Positions 17,066-25,684 of a stretch of DNA of 35,696 nucleotides are shown piece by piece. The notes beneath the pieces are model-generated. The model saw nothing but the letters and a program-made list of their open reading frames with translations. It was not told the origin of the DNA and did not search any database. The stretch comes from an uncultured Lachnospiraceae bacterium. Its GTDB lineage: Bacteria; Bacillota; Clostridia; Lachnospirales; Lachnospiraceae. The first letter of the stretch is position 1. Each line of letters begins with the position of its first letter. Location of the stretch: contig CACXFV010000020.1 of NCBI GenBank assembly GCA_902767015.1, positions 1-35,696 on the forward strand, written 5' to 3'. Made by a program: the position numbers and the translations under genes.

Positions 17066-18814
17066 TCACTCCCGACTCTGCTCTTTATATTTAACAGCGA
17101 CATCAATAATCGCTGCCCGCAAATCATCTGATAAATCTTTACTGCTGTCTAATTCATTAATGATTTCTGGATGATTGACCTTAAATTCTGTCAATAGCTC
17201 CTTCTGAAAATTCTTAATCTCTCCACTCGTTACATCACTGAATATATGTGCATTCGCTGTCACAAGAATGATAACCTGCTCTGCCATGCTAAGGGGCATC
17301 ATTCTCGGCTGCTTTAACAGCTCCATCAGCGCCCTTCCATGCATAAGCTGCTTTTTGGTATTGTCATCAAGGTCGGAAGAAAACTGGGTGAATACCTCCA
17401 TCTCGCGGTACTGTGCAAGATCAATACGCACACTTCCCGCTGCCTTCTTCATCGCCTTCGTCTGAGCCGCACCTCCCACACGGGATACAGAAAGACCAAC
17501 ATTGACAGCAGGTCTCTGTCCTGCAAAAAACAATTCTGTTTCAAGATAAATCTGCCCGTCTGTTATGGAGATAACATTGGTAGGAATATATGCCGATACA
17601 TCTCCTGCCTGTGTCTCAATGATCGGCAACGCTGTGATAGAGCCTCCTCCTGCCTCCCCTGAAAGCCTGCTGGAGCGTTCCAGCAGCCTTGAATGAAGAT
17701 AGAATACATCTCCCGGATATGCCTCTCGTCCCGGCGGTCTCTCCAAAAGCAACGAAATAGCTCTGTATGCCACTGCATGCTTTGACAAATCATCATAGAT
17801 GATTAGAACATCTTTTCCCTGATACATAAAATACTCAGCATGTGCTGTCCCTGAATATGGGGCTATATACTGAAGAGGTGCCGGCTCTGACGCCGTAGCA
17901 GACACCACAATTGTATAATCAAGTGCTCCTGTCTTACCCAAATTATTGACCAGTTTTGCAATGGTTGATGCTTTCTGCCCTATGGCAACATAGATGCAGA
18001 TAACATCTTTATCCTTCTGATTGATAATCGTATCCACTGCAATGGAGGTCTTACCGGTCTGCCTGTCACCAATAATTAACTCTCTCTGACCACGGCCTAT
18101 CGGAAACATGGAATCAATGGCAAGAATCCCTGTCTCCATCGGAACCGACACTGATTTTCTGTCAACAATTCCCGGAGCCGCACATTCCAACGGTCTGAAA
18201 CTATCCGCATTAATCTCTCCCTTTCCATCAATAGGATTACCCAGTGCATCTATTACTCTGCCAAGATATTCCTCACCAACAGAAATTCCAGCCATCTTTC
18301 CTGTTCTTACAACCCTGGTTCCCTCTCTGATTTCTGTGTCACGTCCAAATAATATGACACCAATCTCATCACGCCTGACATCCTGAACCATTCCCTTGAC
18401 ACCACAGTCAAAGATAACGATTTCTCCGTAAAAAGCATGTTCAATGCCGTCAACATTGGCAATACCGTCACCAACCCATGTAACTTCGCCAATCTCCTTT
18501 TCCTTTGCCTCCAATTCAAAATCCGCTATATCAGAACGAAGAAGAGAAACAATGGTATCTTTTTGTGTCGCATTCGCCCTTGCTTTATTCACACGTTCCC
18601 GAAGCTGTGCAAGTCTTCCCTCTTCACTCCAGTCAAATTCCTTGTTGCCTGCACGCAAAATAAAACCACTTTTCAGTGACTCATCTTTCTCTATTGTCAA
18701 TTCAACTTCTTCACAGTTAAATTCCTTTGCGATAAACTTCTTTATACCCGCTAACTGCTCATCATCAGGCAGTGTCACGCATATAAGCGTTGCTTCCATC
18801 TTATCACGTGCCAC
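17066..18814 (-). CDS. atpA: ATP synthase F1 alpha subunit with fused delta C-terminal-like domain
   Basis: A 582-residue protein, about 80 residues longer than a normal alpha subunit. Residues about 80-582 are alpha: GEVTWVGDGIANVDG, Walker A GDRQTGKT (249-256), ERPPGREAYPGDVFYLHSRL and the SVSRVGGAAQ arginine-finger region. Residues 1-72 instead look like the C-terminal domain of the delta (OSCP) subunit: a short beta-alpha-beta block and then SLKSGFILRAGNKEFDWS leading into GRLAQLRERV, matching the LIGGxxxRxGdxxxDxSxxxRLxxL pattern at the end of delta. No separate delta gene exists between b and alpha. The start codon is GTG at 18814, with AGGTG 7 bases upstream; it overlaps the atpF stop by one base. 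Alpha is certain; the delta origin of the extension is strong inference. Confidence 0.92.
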   Translation of the reverse strand: MARDKMEATLICVTLPDDEQLAGIKKFIAKEFNCEEVELTIEKDESLKSGFILRAGNKEFDWSEEGRLAQLRERVNKARANATQKDTIVSLLRSDIADFELEAKEKEIGEVTWVGDGIANVDGIEHAFYGEIVIFDCGVKGMVQDVRRDEIGVILFGRDTEIREGTRVVRTGKMAGISVGEEYLGRVIDALGNPIDGKGEINADSFRPLECAAPGIVDRKSVSVPMETGILAIDSMFPIGRGQRELIIGDRQTGKTSIAVDTIINQKDKDVICIYVAIGQKASTIAKLVNNLGKTGALDYTIVVSATASEPAPLQYIAPYSGTAHAEYFMYQGKDVLIIYDDLSKHAVAYRAISLLLERPPGREAYPGDVFYLHSRLLERSSRLSGEAGGGSITALPIIETQAGDVSAYIPTNVISITDGQIYLETELFFAGQRPAVNVGLSVSRVGGAAQTKAMKKAAGSVRIDLAQYREMEVFTQFSSDLDDNTKKQLMHGRALMELLKQPRMMPLSMAEQVIILVTANAHIFSDVTSGEIKNFQKELLTEFKVNHPEIINELDSSKDLSDDLRAAIIDVAVKYKEQSRE

Positions 18815-19299
18815 TACTCATCACCTGCTTTTTCCAAAAATTTATTATATAAAGCTCCGTCAACCTCTGAACCCTTCCGGTCGGCCATAATCTTTCTGGC
18901 AGCATCTACCACCATATCGGCAATCTCCTGCTCTGCACCTTTGAGGATTTTTTCTTTTTCCTCCTCTGCCTTCGCAGTTGCCTCCTGTTTCACTTTTGTC
19001 GCTTCTTTTTTCGCGTTATCAATAATTTTCTGATATTCTTCATCAGCAGACCTTCTCGCCTCTGCCAACGCTTTTTTCTGTTCGTCTTCAGCGTCCTTTA
19101 ATGATTTTTCATATTGCGCCTTCAAATCGTTCGCTTCGACTAACTTCTCCTCGGCTTCTCTGAATTGGCTCTCGGCTTCTTTCTGTCGCTGCTCAATAAT
19201 CCTTTGCACAGGCTTAAACAGTACGAGTCTGAGTGCAATAAAAAGCACTAAAAGATTGATGATAATAAATATGATTGTACTGGCTTCAATACTAAGCAT
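18814..19299 (-). CDS. atpF: ATP synthase F0 b subunit
   Basis: A 161-residue peripheral-stalk b subunit: one N-terminal membrane helix (about 7-29), then a long, highly charged coiled coil rich in Glu, Lys, Ala and Gln to the C-terminus. AGGAAGG lies upstream of the ATG. Its stop shares a base with the start of the delta-alpha fusion, so coupled translation is likely. Because delta normally joins b to alpha, this b must dock on the fused domain. Confidence 0.93.
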   Translation of the reverse strand: MLSIEASTIIFIIINLLVLFIALRLVLFKPVQRIIEQRQKEAESQFREAEEKLVEANDLKAQYEKSLKDAEDEQKKALAEARRSADEEYQKIIDNAKKEATKVKQEATAKAEEEKEKILKGAEQEIADMVVDAARKIMADRKGSEVDGALYNKFLEKAGDE

Positions 19300-19338
19300 C
19301 TTAACCTTCCTGCCTTTCTGTCACTGTTCACACCTATC

Positions 19339-19557
19339 TTATAGTTTTACAACCATCATAAGGGCAATAACGAATGCATAAATCGCAGTTGCCTCCGCCA
19401 ACGCACATCCCAAAATCAGGGTAGTTCTAATCTTTCCCTCTGCCTCCGGCTGTCTGGCAATCGCCTCTGTTGCCTTACCCGTTGCAATTCCGATACTCAA
19501 TCCTGCTCCTAAAACTCCAAGAGCCGCAACTCCTGCTCCAATTGCTAATATTGTCAT
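19339..19557 (-). CDS. atpE: ATP synthase F0 c subunit, predicted proton type
   Basis: A 72-residue hairpin of two membrane helices joined by the ARQPEA polar loop. The ion-binding Glu is E55 in LAEAT. The residues that mark sodium c-rings (Gln in helix 1 and Ser after the Glu in Ilyobacter-type rings) are here Ile22 and Ala56, so proton coupling is predicted. An AAGGAG site lies 8 bases before the ATG. Normal operon position after atpB. Confidence 0.95.
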   Translation of the reverse strand: MTILAIGAGVAALGVLGAGLSIGIATGKATEAIARQPEAEGKIRTTLILGCALAEATAIYAFVIALMMVVKL

Positions 19558-19685
19558 AATCTTTTCTCCTTTTCACAATTATTAATATATGTTTATCCGC
19601 ATTCTCATATGGATTTCATCCGGCATGTCAATAAAAACTTCATCTGCCATTTTTTATCAGTTTAATCCTATTTCTTCAGTAACCT

Positions 19686-20375
19686 TTATTCTATTGCTTC
19701 ACTGATATATAACGATGTCAGAAATACAAACACATATGCCTGAAGTAAGCCGTCAAATATATCAAAATAGCAGCTGAATACCGCCGGCAATATCACCGGC
19801 ACAACAATCTTAATCAACTCCATAATAACAAAAGCACCCAGTACATTGCCAAAAAGACGCATGCACAGCGACAGCGGTCTGGTTACAATTTCCAACAGAT
19901 TAATCGGTGCCACCACCGGTATCGGCTCTATAAATTTGTGAAGCCAGCCTTTGATGCCTCTCTCATAGATTCCTGCTGCCTCAACCAACATAATACTCAT
20001 AAATGCAAGCGCAATCGTCACACTCAAGTCCTTGGTAGGCGCCTTAAATCCAAAAAGCCCTATTGTATTAGACAATCCTATATACAACAGTACCGTTGTA
20101 AGGTATGGAACATACTTCTTTCCCTTTGGTCCTATCATATTCTCCACCATTCCGGTAAGCTTTGTGACTATGAGTTCCGCTACTGCCTGTCTTTTACTGA
20201 TATTGTGTACCTTTAAATTCGCAGTTAAAATGGCAGAAACCAGTATCAGCACTGCCATGATAATCCATGTCACTACCACCGCCTCGGACACATTAACCTT
20301 AATACCGGCGACTGTAAATGAGAAAACGGTCTCGCAGTTCAACTCCTCCATCAGTTCCTTTGATATACCACCCAT
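19686..20375 (-). CDS. atpB: ATP synthase F0 a subunit
   Basis: A 229-residue membrane protein with about five to six helices. The conserved Arg helix is present in TRPLSLCMRLFGNVLGAFVIM, and the C-terminal helix DGLLQAYVFVFLTSLYISEA is typical. The start at 20375 (MGGISKELMEELN) has GGAAG upstream; the ORF extends to an ATG at 20447 without an SD. It is the first gene of the operon; no atpI precedes it. Confidence 0.94.
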   Translation of the reverse strand: MGGISKELMEELNCETVFSFTVAGIKVNVSEAVVVTWIIMAVLILVSAILTANLKVHNISKRQAVAELIVTKLTGMVENMIGPKGKKYVPYLTTVLLYIGLSNTIGLFGFKAPTKDLSVTIALAFMSIMLVEAAGIYERGIKGWLHKFIEPIPVVAPINLLEIVTRPLSLCMRLFGNVLGAFVIMELIKIVVPVILPAVFSCYFDIFDGLLQAYVFVFLTSLYISEAIE

Positions 20376-20486
20376 ATATTCACTTCCTTTCCTTATAAAA
20401 TGACTGATAACGATTGAAAAAGCGCGATACGAAACAGTATGTTTCATACCACGCTGTATATCGCCTCTGCCTTTCCTATTGATGGC

Positions 20487-20515
20487 ATTTTACCACAAAT
20501 TCGATGAATTATCAA
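20487..20515 (-). promoter_or_regulatory. Sigma-A type promoter for the atp operon
   Basis: On the minus strand TTGATA (20515-20510) and TAAAAT (20492-20487) are exactly 17 bases apart. Transcription would begin near 20480, leaving a leader of about 105 bases before atpB. Confidence 0.7.
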
Positions 20516-20533
20516 ATATTTCTTTAGGCTATT

Positions 20534-20682
20534 TTATTTTGTTTTTCCGTCAGGAATATCAAACTTTACAAACATGCCTCCGCAGGCGGCGCAAACAATA
20601 AATGAAGAATGTCTCTCCGATTGACGGATTCTAATTCTTCACGTACTGTACTTTGCCGTACGCTTTTAATTGCTGTTCTGCT
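20534..20682 (-). ncRNA. Candidate structured RNA or leader upstream of the atp operon
   Basis: The gap between MATE and atpB is GC-richer than other gaps here and has its own strong promoter at 20689-20717. The transcript would contain a hairpin CGTAC/GTACG near 20640-20662, a closing 7-bp stem TCCGTCA (20628-20622) with TGACGGA (20552-20546), and a GCCT-gcgg-AGGC hairpin inside it. All three minus-strand frames are open for stretches but none has a start codon with an SD. One frame (20566-20694) contains VREELESVNRRDILHLLF, another (20534-20638) contains CAACGGMFVKFDIPDG. From memory these translations recur as tiny hypothetical ORFs in related genomes, which would fit a dispersed repeat or conserved RNA; I cannot verify this. 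No clear terminator follows, so it may run into atpB. Confidence 0.35.
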
Positions 20683-20688
20683 GCGTTG

Positions 20689-20717
20689 ATTATACTATGT
20701 TCCCTTCAAGGTGTAAA
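20689..20717 (-). promoter_or_regulatory. Strong sigma-A type promoter ahead of the candidate RNA
   Basis: On the minus strand TTTACA (20717-20712) and TATAAT (20694-20689) are 17 bases apart, close to consensus. It lies 22 bases after the MATE stop and about 310 bases before atpB, so it is a second possible start for atp transcripts. Confidence 0.6.
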
Positions 20718-20738
20718 GTCTGTTTAACCGGACATTTT

Positions 20739-22106
20739 TTACGCCATTGTATCCAATACATCTCTATGCACCTTTCTGTAAAATATAAGTGTCAGCATCA
20801 GTGAAATCGTTTCTGCAATAGGAAATGCCAGCCAGACATAGGATACTTTTCCCATTAAAGACAATGCATATGCCACAGGAATCAGCACAACCAGCTGCCT
20901 TCCCAGCGATACCATCAGCGAGTAATAGCTCTTTGCAAATGCCTGAAAGACAGAGCCTAACACAATGCTGAGTGCCGCTATCGGAAAATGTACTGCAATA
21001 ATTCTCAATGCCGGTTTGCCGATAGAAATCATGTTCTCAGAGGCATCAAACAACGCAAGCAATAGTCGTGGTACCGTCTCGAAAACCAGCGTTCCAAGCA
21101 GCATAATGCAAAACGCCAGCCGCAGTGAAAAACTTAATGCTTCCTTAATCCTATCTTTCCTCCTTGCACCATAGTTATAAGCCAGTACCGGAATTAATCC
21201 GTTATTCAGACCAAATACCGGCATAAAGAAAAAACTCTGCAGTTTAAAATATACACCAAATACCGCAACCGCTGTATTGGAGAATCCATTTAAAATCTTA
21301 TTAAATGTATAAGTCATAATAGAACCGATGGATACCATCAAAATAGACGGAACACCCACAATATAGATTCCTTTTACTATCTCTTTCTTCGGATGCAAAA
21401 TTTTAGAGACCGAGAGATGAAGTTCCTTGTTATATCTGATATTCATCATCACGCCAAGCATCGCTGCCACTACCTGACCAAATATGGTTGCAATCGCCGC
21501 ACCGGCAACGCCCATTTCCGGAAATGGGCCAATTCCGAAAATCAACATCGGATCCATGATGATGTTGATAATGGCACCTGTCAATTGTGACACCATACTC
21601 AACAGTGTACGCCCGGTTGCCTGCAAAAGACGCTCAAAAGTCATTTGTGCAAACACACCTATGGAAAACATACATACATAAGATACATAGGTCGTTCCGT
21701 AATCAATAATAGTTGCATCTGATGTTTGTGACCGGATAAAAGGTCCCGCCAAAAATATTCCAATCATCAGAAATAAAAGATAATTAAAAAAATTCAATAA
21801 GATTCCCGTATTTGCCGTGGCATCCACCCGTTCAAAATTCTTTTCTCCCAACGATTTAGAAAGCAGGGCATTGATACCTACACCTGTTCCCGAACCCGCC
21901 GCAATCATTAAATTCTGTATCGGAAATGCGAGGGTGACTGCCGTCAGTGCATCCTCACTAATCTTTGCCACAAAGATGCTGTCAACAATGTTATACAATG
22001 CCTGTACCAGCATAGAAATCATCATCGGCAATGACATTGACACGATTAACGACTTGACAGGCATTGTACCCATTTTATTTTCTTTAGGTTTTACTGCGTT
22101 ATCCAT
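20739..22106 (-). CDS. MATE family efflux transporter
   Basis: A 455-residue membrane protein with twelve predicted helices in two halves, of the NorM/DinF-like MATE superfamily. Typical segments: PMMISMLVQALYNIVDSIFV (first helix), GTGVGINALLSKSLGE, MTFERLLQATGRT with the following GAIINIIMDPMLIFG block, and the second-half equivalent GLNNGLIPVLAYNYGARR. These proteins export drugs or toxic metabolites in exchange for Na+ or H+; the substrate is not predictable. GAGG lies a few bases before the ATG. It appears to be a single-gene unit with its own promoter at 22235-22264. Confidence 0.92.
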   Translation of the reverse strand: MDNAVKPKENKMGTMPVKSLIVSMSLPMMISMLVQALYNIVDSIFVAKISEDALTAVTLAFPIQNLMIAAGSGTGVGINALLSKSLGEKNFERVDATANTGILLNFFNYLLFLMIGIFLAGPFIRSQTSDATIIDYGTTYVSYVCMFSIGVFAQMTFERLLQATGRTLLSMVSQLTGAIINIIMDPMLIFGIGPFPEMGVAGAAIATIFGQVVAAMLGVMMNIRYNKELHLSVSKILHPKKEIVKGIYIVGVPSILMVSIGSIMTYTFNKILNGFSNTAVAVFGVYFKLQSFFFMPVFGLNNGLIPVLAYNYGARRKDRIKEALSFSLRLAFCIMLLGTLVFETVPRLLLALFDASENMISIGKPALRIIAVHFPIAALSIVLGSVFQAFAKSYYSLMVSLGRQLVVLIPVAYALSLMGKVSYVWLAFPIAETISLMLTLIFYRKVHRDVLDTMA

Positions 22107-22234
22107 TTGTACCTCTTTCCTTAATGTATAATTACTACTGATTCCTGAGATTCAGGAACATATATTCCACTTATTTTCCGGTCATCTGTTCAATACCGGT
22201 GTGCAAACGTGCTTACCATCAAGCAACGAAATAC

Positions 22235-22264
22235 AGTATAACACAGATAGCAGTCATTCGACAA
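22235..22264 (-). promoter_or_regulatory. Candidate promoter for the MATE gene
   Basis: On the minus strand TTGTCG (22264-22259) and TATACT (22240-22235) are 18 bases apart, overlapping the end of the preceding gene. The leader contains a hairpin TTCCTGA-gat-TCAGGAA at 22142-22158. Confidence 0.45.
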
Positions 22265-22826
22265 CATGAATTTTTTCTCTGATTTTCAATCTTTGATTGA
22301 GACATATCCACACAATAAGATGCTGCCATACAGGCACCACAATGTACCACATATCAAAATCCTTATTAATCACTCCCCCCAGACAGCTTAAAATAATTCC
22401 CAAAATCATCATTTTGATCATCAATTTTTTCAGATACACTTTTCTCGTATTCTGAAATTGTGCCAGATTGACAGGAAGCCATCTGACATACATTAAAACT
22501 TCTATATTCTCTCCCTTTTCAAAGGTGTTATCACCTATATTGATGACTAAATACCGATCAAGATACACCGATGCTGTCATCATCAAAACGGGTATCTGCC
22601 CAAAGATCAGACCGACAGATTCCCCTATCAGATAAATACTGTATCCTGCAAAGAGCATCATACCAAATACCATTTTTCTCATCAGATTCTCATAAGAATA
22701 CATCTGCTGCAATTTTTTATCAAATTGATATACTTTTTCCACAATACCCTTCTGTGCCATATCAGCCGTTTTATCATTCATTTTTCCATCCGATTTTTCA
22801 TCTAATCTTTCATTGATATTCCTCAT
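22254..22826 (-). CDS. Membrane protein paired with an ABC ATPase
   Basis: A 190-residue membrane protein with about four hydrophobic segments (roughly 53-72, 75-93, 137-155 and 160-178). I recognise no family. Its start (ATG 22826, with AAGGAA upstream) overlaps the last 17 bases of the ABC ATPase gene, so the two are translationally coupled and this is probably the permease partner. A longer start (22868) would add 14 residues with no better SD. It is the last gene of a five-gene unit that contains two such ATPase/membrane pairs. Permease role is inferred from context. Confidence 0.6.
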   Translation of the reverse strand: MRNINERLDEKSDGKMNDKTADMAQKGIVEKVYQFDKKLQQMYSYENLMRKMVFGMMLFAGYSIYLIGESVGLIFGQIPVLMMTASVYLDRYLVINIGDNTFEKGENIEVLMYVRWLPVNLAQFQNTRKVYLKKLMIKMMILGIILSCLGGVINKDFDMWYIVVPVWQHLIVWICLNQRLKIREKIHVVE

Positions 22827-23544
22827 TGCATTTCCTTTCTGCCTTTCCATCCCGAAGATAAATGACATAGTCCATATGTCGCTTAATTTCCTCTTCGTTG
22901 TGGGTACTCATGAGTATGGCATGTGTCTCATCCTCCATAAAATAATGGAGAATTTTAAAAAAATCTTTTCTGAATACCGGATCCATGCCGGCAGTTCCCT
23001 CGTCTATCAGCAAAATCCTGCTGTCATGGGACAAGGCAAACGCAAGCTGAAACTTTATCTTTTCTCCTCTTGAGCAGCTGCCAAATTCTCTCACATACGG
23101 CACACCAAATTCCTTCATTTTTTCTTTAAAGATTTCTTCTGAATAGTCGTCATAAAAAAAGCCCATCAGTGTCGCATTGTCGAGCATTGATTTTTTTGCA
23201 ATAAATCTGTGTTCTTCACTAATCAGACCTATATGCATCATATCCTGATAATTTGTCTTAATATCCTTATCATTTAAAAGGATTTCCCCCTCATAATTCT
23301 TCTGCATATTCATCAGCATATGGAAAATTGTCGTTTTTCCTGCGCCATTCACTCCCACAATTCCCGTCATATATCCCTCTTCGATTTTGAAGGAGATGTC
23401 TTTCAGGCAAAATACGTTGTCTTGCCGTGTTTTATGCCTGTCACCGGTTCCATGATAATGCATTTCTTTCTCTTTTGAACCGGCAAATAGTCTTCTTTTT
23501 TTCCTCTGTACAGTATAACTTACATGCTTTAACTCAATATACAC
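22810..23544 (-). CDS. ABC transporter ATP-binding protein (second pair)
   Basis: A 244-residue ATPase with Walker A GVNGAGKT, Q-loop region GLISEEH, a signature written CSRGEKIKFQLAFAL (LSGGQ replaced), Walker B ILLIDEGTAGMDP and the H-loop STHNEEE. DEGT instead of DEPT is unusual. Residues about 14-43 are a basic, charged insertion between the first two strands, absent from the sister ATPase in this operon. It resembles YtrB/BcrA-type ATPases. It is preceded by the GntR regulator and overlaps its membrane partner. Confidence 0.85.
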   Translation of the reverse strand: MYIELKHVSYTVQRKKRRLFAGSKEKEMHYHGTGDRHKTRQDNVFCLKDISFKIEEGYMTGIVGVNGAGKTTIFHMLMNMQKNYEGEILLNDKDIKTNYQDMMHIGLISEEHRFIAKKSMLDNATLMGFFYDDYSEEIFKEKMKEFGVPYVREFGSCSRGEKIKFQLAFALSHDSRILLIDEGTAGMDPVFRKDFFKILHYFMEDETHAILMSTHNEEEIKRHMDYVIYLRDGKAERKCNEEYQ

Positions 23545-23560
23545 TACTTTTTATCTCCTT

Positions 23561-23938
23561 TTACTTTCCATTTTTCCACAATTCCATCATCATCGTCTTA
23601 AATTCATCTTCACTCATCCCCGCACTTTTACAGTTTTCCACCAATTCTTCCGCTGTCTTCTCAATGATGACATATTGCTTTTCCTTGAGATAATTTTTAT
23701 TTGCCTCACAGACATAAAATCCTTTTCCCGCAACAGAACGTATCAGACCGGCTGCCTCCAACTCATCATAAGCACGTTTAGTCGTAATCACACTTACCTC
23801 AAGACTAGCGGCAAGCTTTCTAATGGAAGGGAGCGCTTCTCCTGATTTAAGTTCTCCGGTTAATATCAGATTCTTCATCTGGTTGACAATCTGCTCATAA
23901 ATGGCAAGATTACTGTTGGGATTAATAAATAGCTTCAT
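23561..23938 (-). CDS. GntR family regulator, YtrA type
   Basis: A 125-residue regulator: winged helix-turn-helix (about 8-75, IYEQIVNQMKNLILTGELKSG, SIRKLAASLEVSVITTKRAYDEL, GLIRSVAGKGFYV) followed by a short C-terminal dimerisation helix region, the small YtrA subfamily that controls ABC transporter operons. The start at 23938 has GGAG 7 bases upstream and begins at the family's usual MKLFINPNS; earlier ATGs (23950, 23977) lie at or before the SD. It sits between two ABC pairs and probably represses the whole unit through the inverted repeat at 25685-25740. Confidence 0.88.
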   Translation of the reverse strand: MKLFINPNSNLAIYEQIVNQMKNLILTGELKSGEALPSIRKLAASLEVSVITTKRAYDELEAAGLIRSVAGKGFYVCEANKNYLKEKQYVIIEKTAEELVENCKSAGMSEDEFKTMMMELWKNGK

Positions 23939-24001
23939 TAAAAACTCCATTTCTATGCAATCTGTTGTACATTCCACTTTGATTATTGCATTTCGATTTG
24001 C

Positions 24002-24697
24002 TTATTGTATGCCTTTATTTCCGTCGTACTCATGTACCGCCGCCTCAATCGCCTTTTGATAATATGACAGGTACAGCCTGATACCTGCCAGCACATTTAT
24101 CACCATTACCATGGCAAGCAGTACAATATCTACGATACTTTCCTCAGCTTTATTTTCATTCAATATGACAACAATAAACACATATCCAAACATATAGACC
24201 AGCCTTGACCAGATCTTTGCCATGGCATATCCGCTGCCATGGGTGTTTTGCCGCAATATGGGAGAGGCAATATTTTCTTCCACCGCCAGAATCAGCAGAT
24301 AGAGCGTATAAAGTATCCCCTGAGGCCAAGTATAAAGTTTAAGTCCCATGCACGCCATCATCAAAAGGCTAAACACTGCGAAGCTAAAGCCAACTTTCAT
24401 TTTATAAGAGTACCGAAGATATGTGCTCATTTCCTTTTCCGATAGTGGACACAAATGCATCATCCGGCTTAAACGAATCGGATACATCTGCGCCAATATC
24501 ACTGTCATCAAAAACAAAAGATGTGTAAGGTCGAAACCGATTTCTGCCATACTATTGCTTTTGAAATGATGGTCATATGCGATTGACGGCAGCCATAGAA
24601 ACAGCCACAGATAGCCATAATCTCCCGGATATTCCAAAATATTACGCAATCCTTTCCTGATGCCGCTGACGTAATCACTTAAAATATTTTGTATCAT
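24002..24697 (-). CDS. Membrane protein, ABC-2-like permease (first pair)
   Basis: A 231-residue membrane protein with about six hydrophobic segments (roughly 28-42, 56-75, 101-120, 124-140, 166-182 and 188-210). It has no family motif that I can name. It begins 25 bases after the first ABC ATPase gene and precedes the GntR gene, so it is taken as the membrane half of the first transporter. Several polar residues flank the first helix (YDHHFK). Confidence 0.6.
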   Translation of the reverse strand: MIQNILSDYVSGIRKGLRNILEYPGDYGYLWLFLWLPSIAYDHHFKSNSMAEIGFDLTHLLFLMTVILAQMYPIRLSRMMHLCPLSEKEMSTYLRYSYKMKVGFSFAVFSLLMMACMGLKLYTWPQGILYTLYLLILAVEENIASPILRQNTHGSGYAMAKIWSRLVYMFGYVFIVVILNENKAEESIVDIVLLAMVMVINVLAGIRLYLSYYQKAIEAAVHEYDGNKGIQ

Positions 24698-24721
24698 TGC
24701 CAGTCACTTCCTTTTTATACA

Positions 24722-25591
24722 TTACTTTTCACACTTGGAGCTCTTTTTGAATGCCTTGACATTGTAATACATAATTTCTTCAATGGTAGGTCTTCTTACC
24801 TGCAGTGTGTCAGAATATTTCCTGCCATACTTTGTATTTAACACCAATGCTGTACTGCCCTGTTCATTACTCTCCAGCCCCACCAGCCTCTTTTCATCAA
24901 TCTGCTTTACTTTGTATGTTTCCCCGCATACAATACTATACTTATCCAATAACGTCTCTCTGTCCATACTCAAAAACACTCTGCCGTCATGGATAAAAGT
25001 AATGTAATCTGCTATCTTATCCAAATCCGTGGTAAGATGGGTGGCAAGAATCACACTGTGCTCCCCGTCACTGACAAATTTCGTAATAATTCTCAAAAAA
25101 TGTTCTCTGAATTCAGGGTCAAAATTCGCGGTAGGTTCATCTAATACAAGTAATTTCGGCGAGTGTGCTAACGCAAAAGCAAACTGGAACTTTAGCCTCT
25201 CTCCCTTGGAAAGTGTCTTATACTTTCTTGTCCCGTCAAGTTCAAATAAGGTAAGATATTCGCCAAGTATGTTCTCATCATATCTCTCATAATACTTGCC
25301 ATATACCTCAGCATTTTTCTTAAGCGTCTGAAAATCATAGAATAATTCGTCCGTAGTGACAAAACCTATGTTGTTCTTTATCTGCTTTGCCTCTGTGGGA
25401 TACTCCGCACCAAACAGACTGACTTTTCCCTGATCCGGCTTGTACAATCCAAGAATCAGATTCAGTATCGTGGTCTTTCCTGCTCCGTTCTCACCAATCA
25501 GTCCCATGATATAACCCTTGGGCAACATAAATGAGATATCCTCCAACTTAAATTTTGAAAGCTTTTTATAGCATCCTGTCACTTTTACCAT
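24722..25591 (-). CDS. ABC transporter ATP-binding protein (first pair)
   Basis: A 289-residue ATPase: Walker A GENGAGKT (about 33-40), signature LSKGERLKFQFAFAL, Walker B LLVLDEPTANFDP and H-loop ATHLTTD. After the ATPase core (about 1-210) is an extra domain ending with EEIMYYN. This is the YtrB/BcrA-like layout. The start at 25591 has GGAGG 9 bases upstream; an ATG at 25627 precedes that SD. It is the first gene of the operon behind the palindromic promoter. Confidence 0.88.
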   Translation of the reverse strand: MVKVTGCYKKLSKFKLEDISFMLPKGYIMGLIGENGAGKTTILNLILGLYKPDQGKVSLFGAEYPTEAKQIKNNIGFVTTDELFYDFQTLKKNAEVYGKYYERYDENILGEYLTLFELDGTRKYKTLSKGERLKFQFAFALAHSPKLLVLDEPTANFDPEFREHFLRIITKFVSDGEHSVILATHLTTDLDKIADYITFIHDGRVFLSMDRETLLDKYSIVCGETYKVKQIDEKRLVGLESNEQGSTALVLNTKYGRKYSDTLQVRRPTIEEIMYYNVKAFKKSSKCEK

Positions 25592-25684
25592 GTAAAAACA
25601 CCTCCCGCCTGATGACTGCAAGGACATTGTAACCGTTTACGGCAGATTCACTCAGCGCAAAACAGATACATGCCTAAACGCACA

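Noticed and set aside
19339-19557. Sodium-type c-ring
   Set aside because: The Gln and Ser ligands of sodium-binding c subunits are replaced by Ile22 and Ala56.
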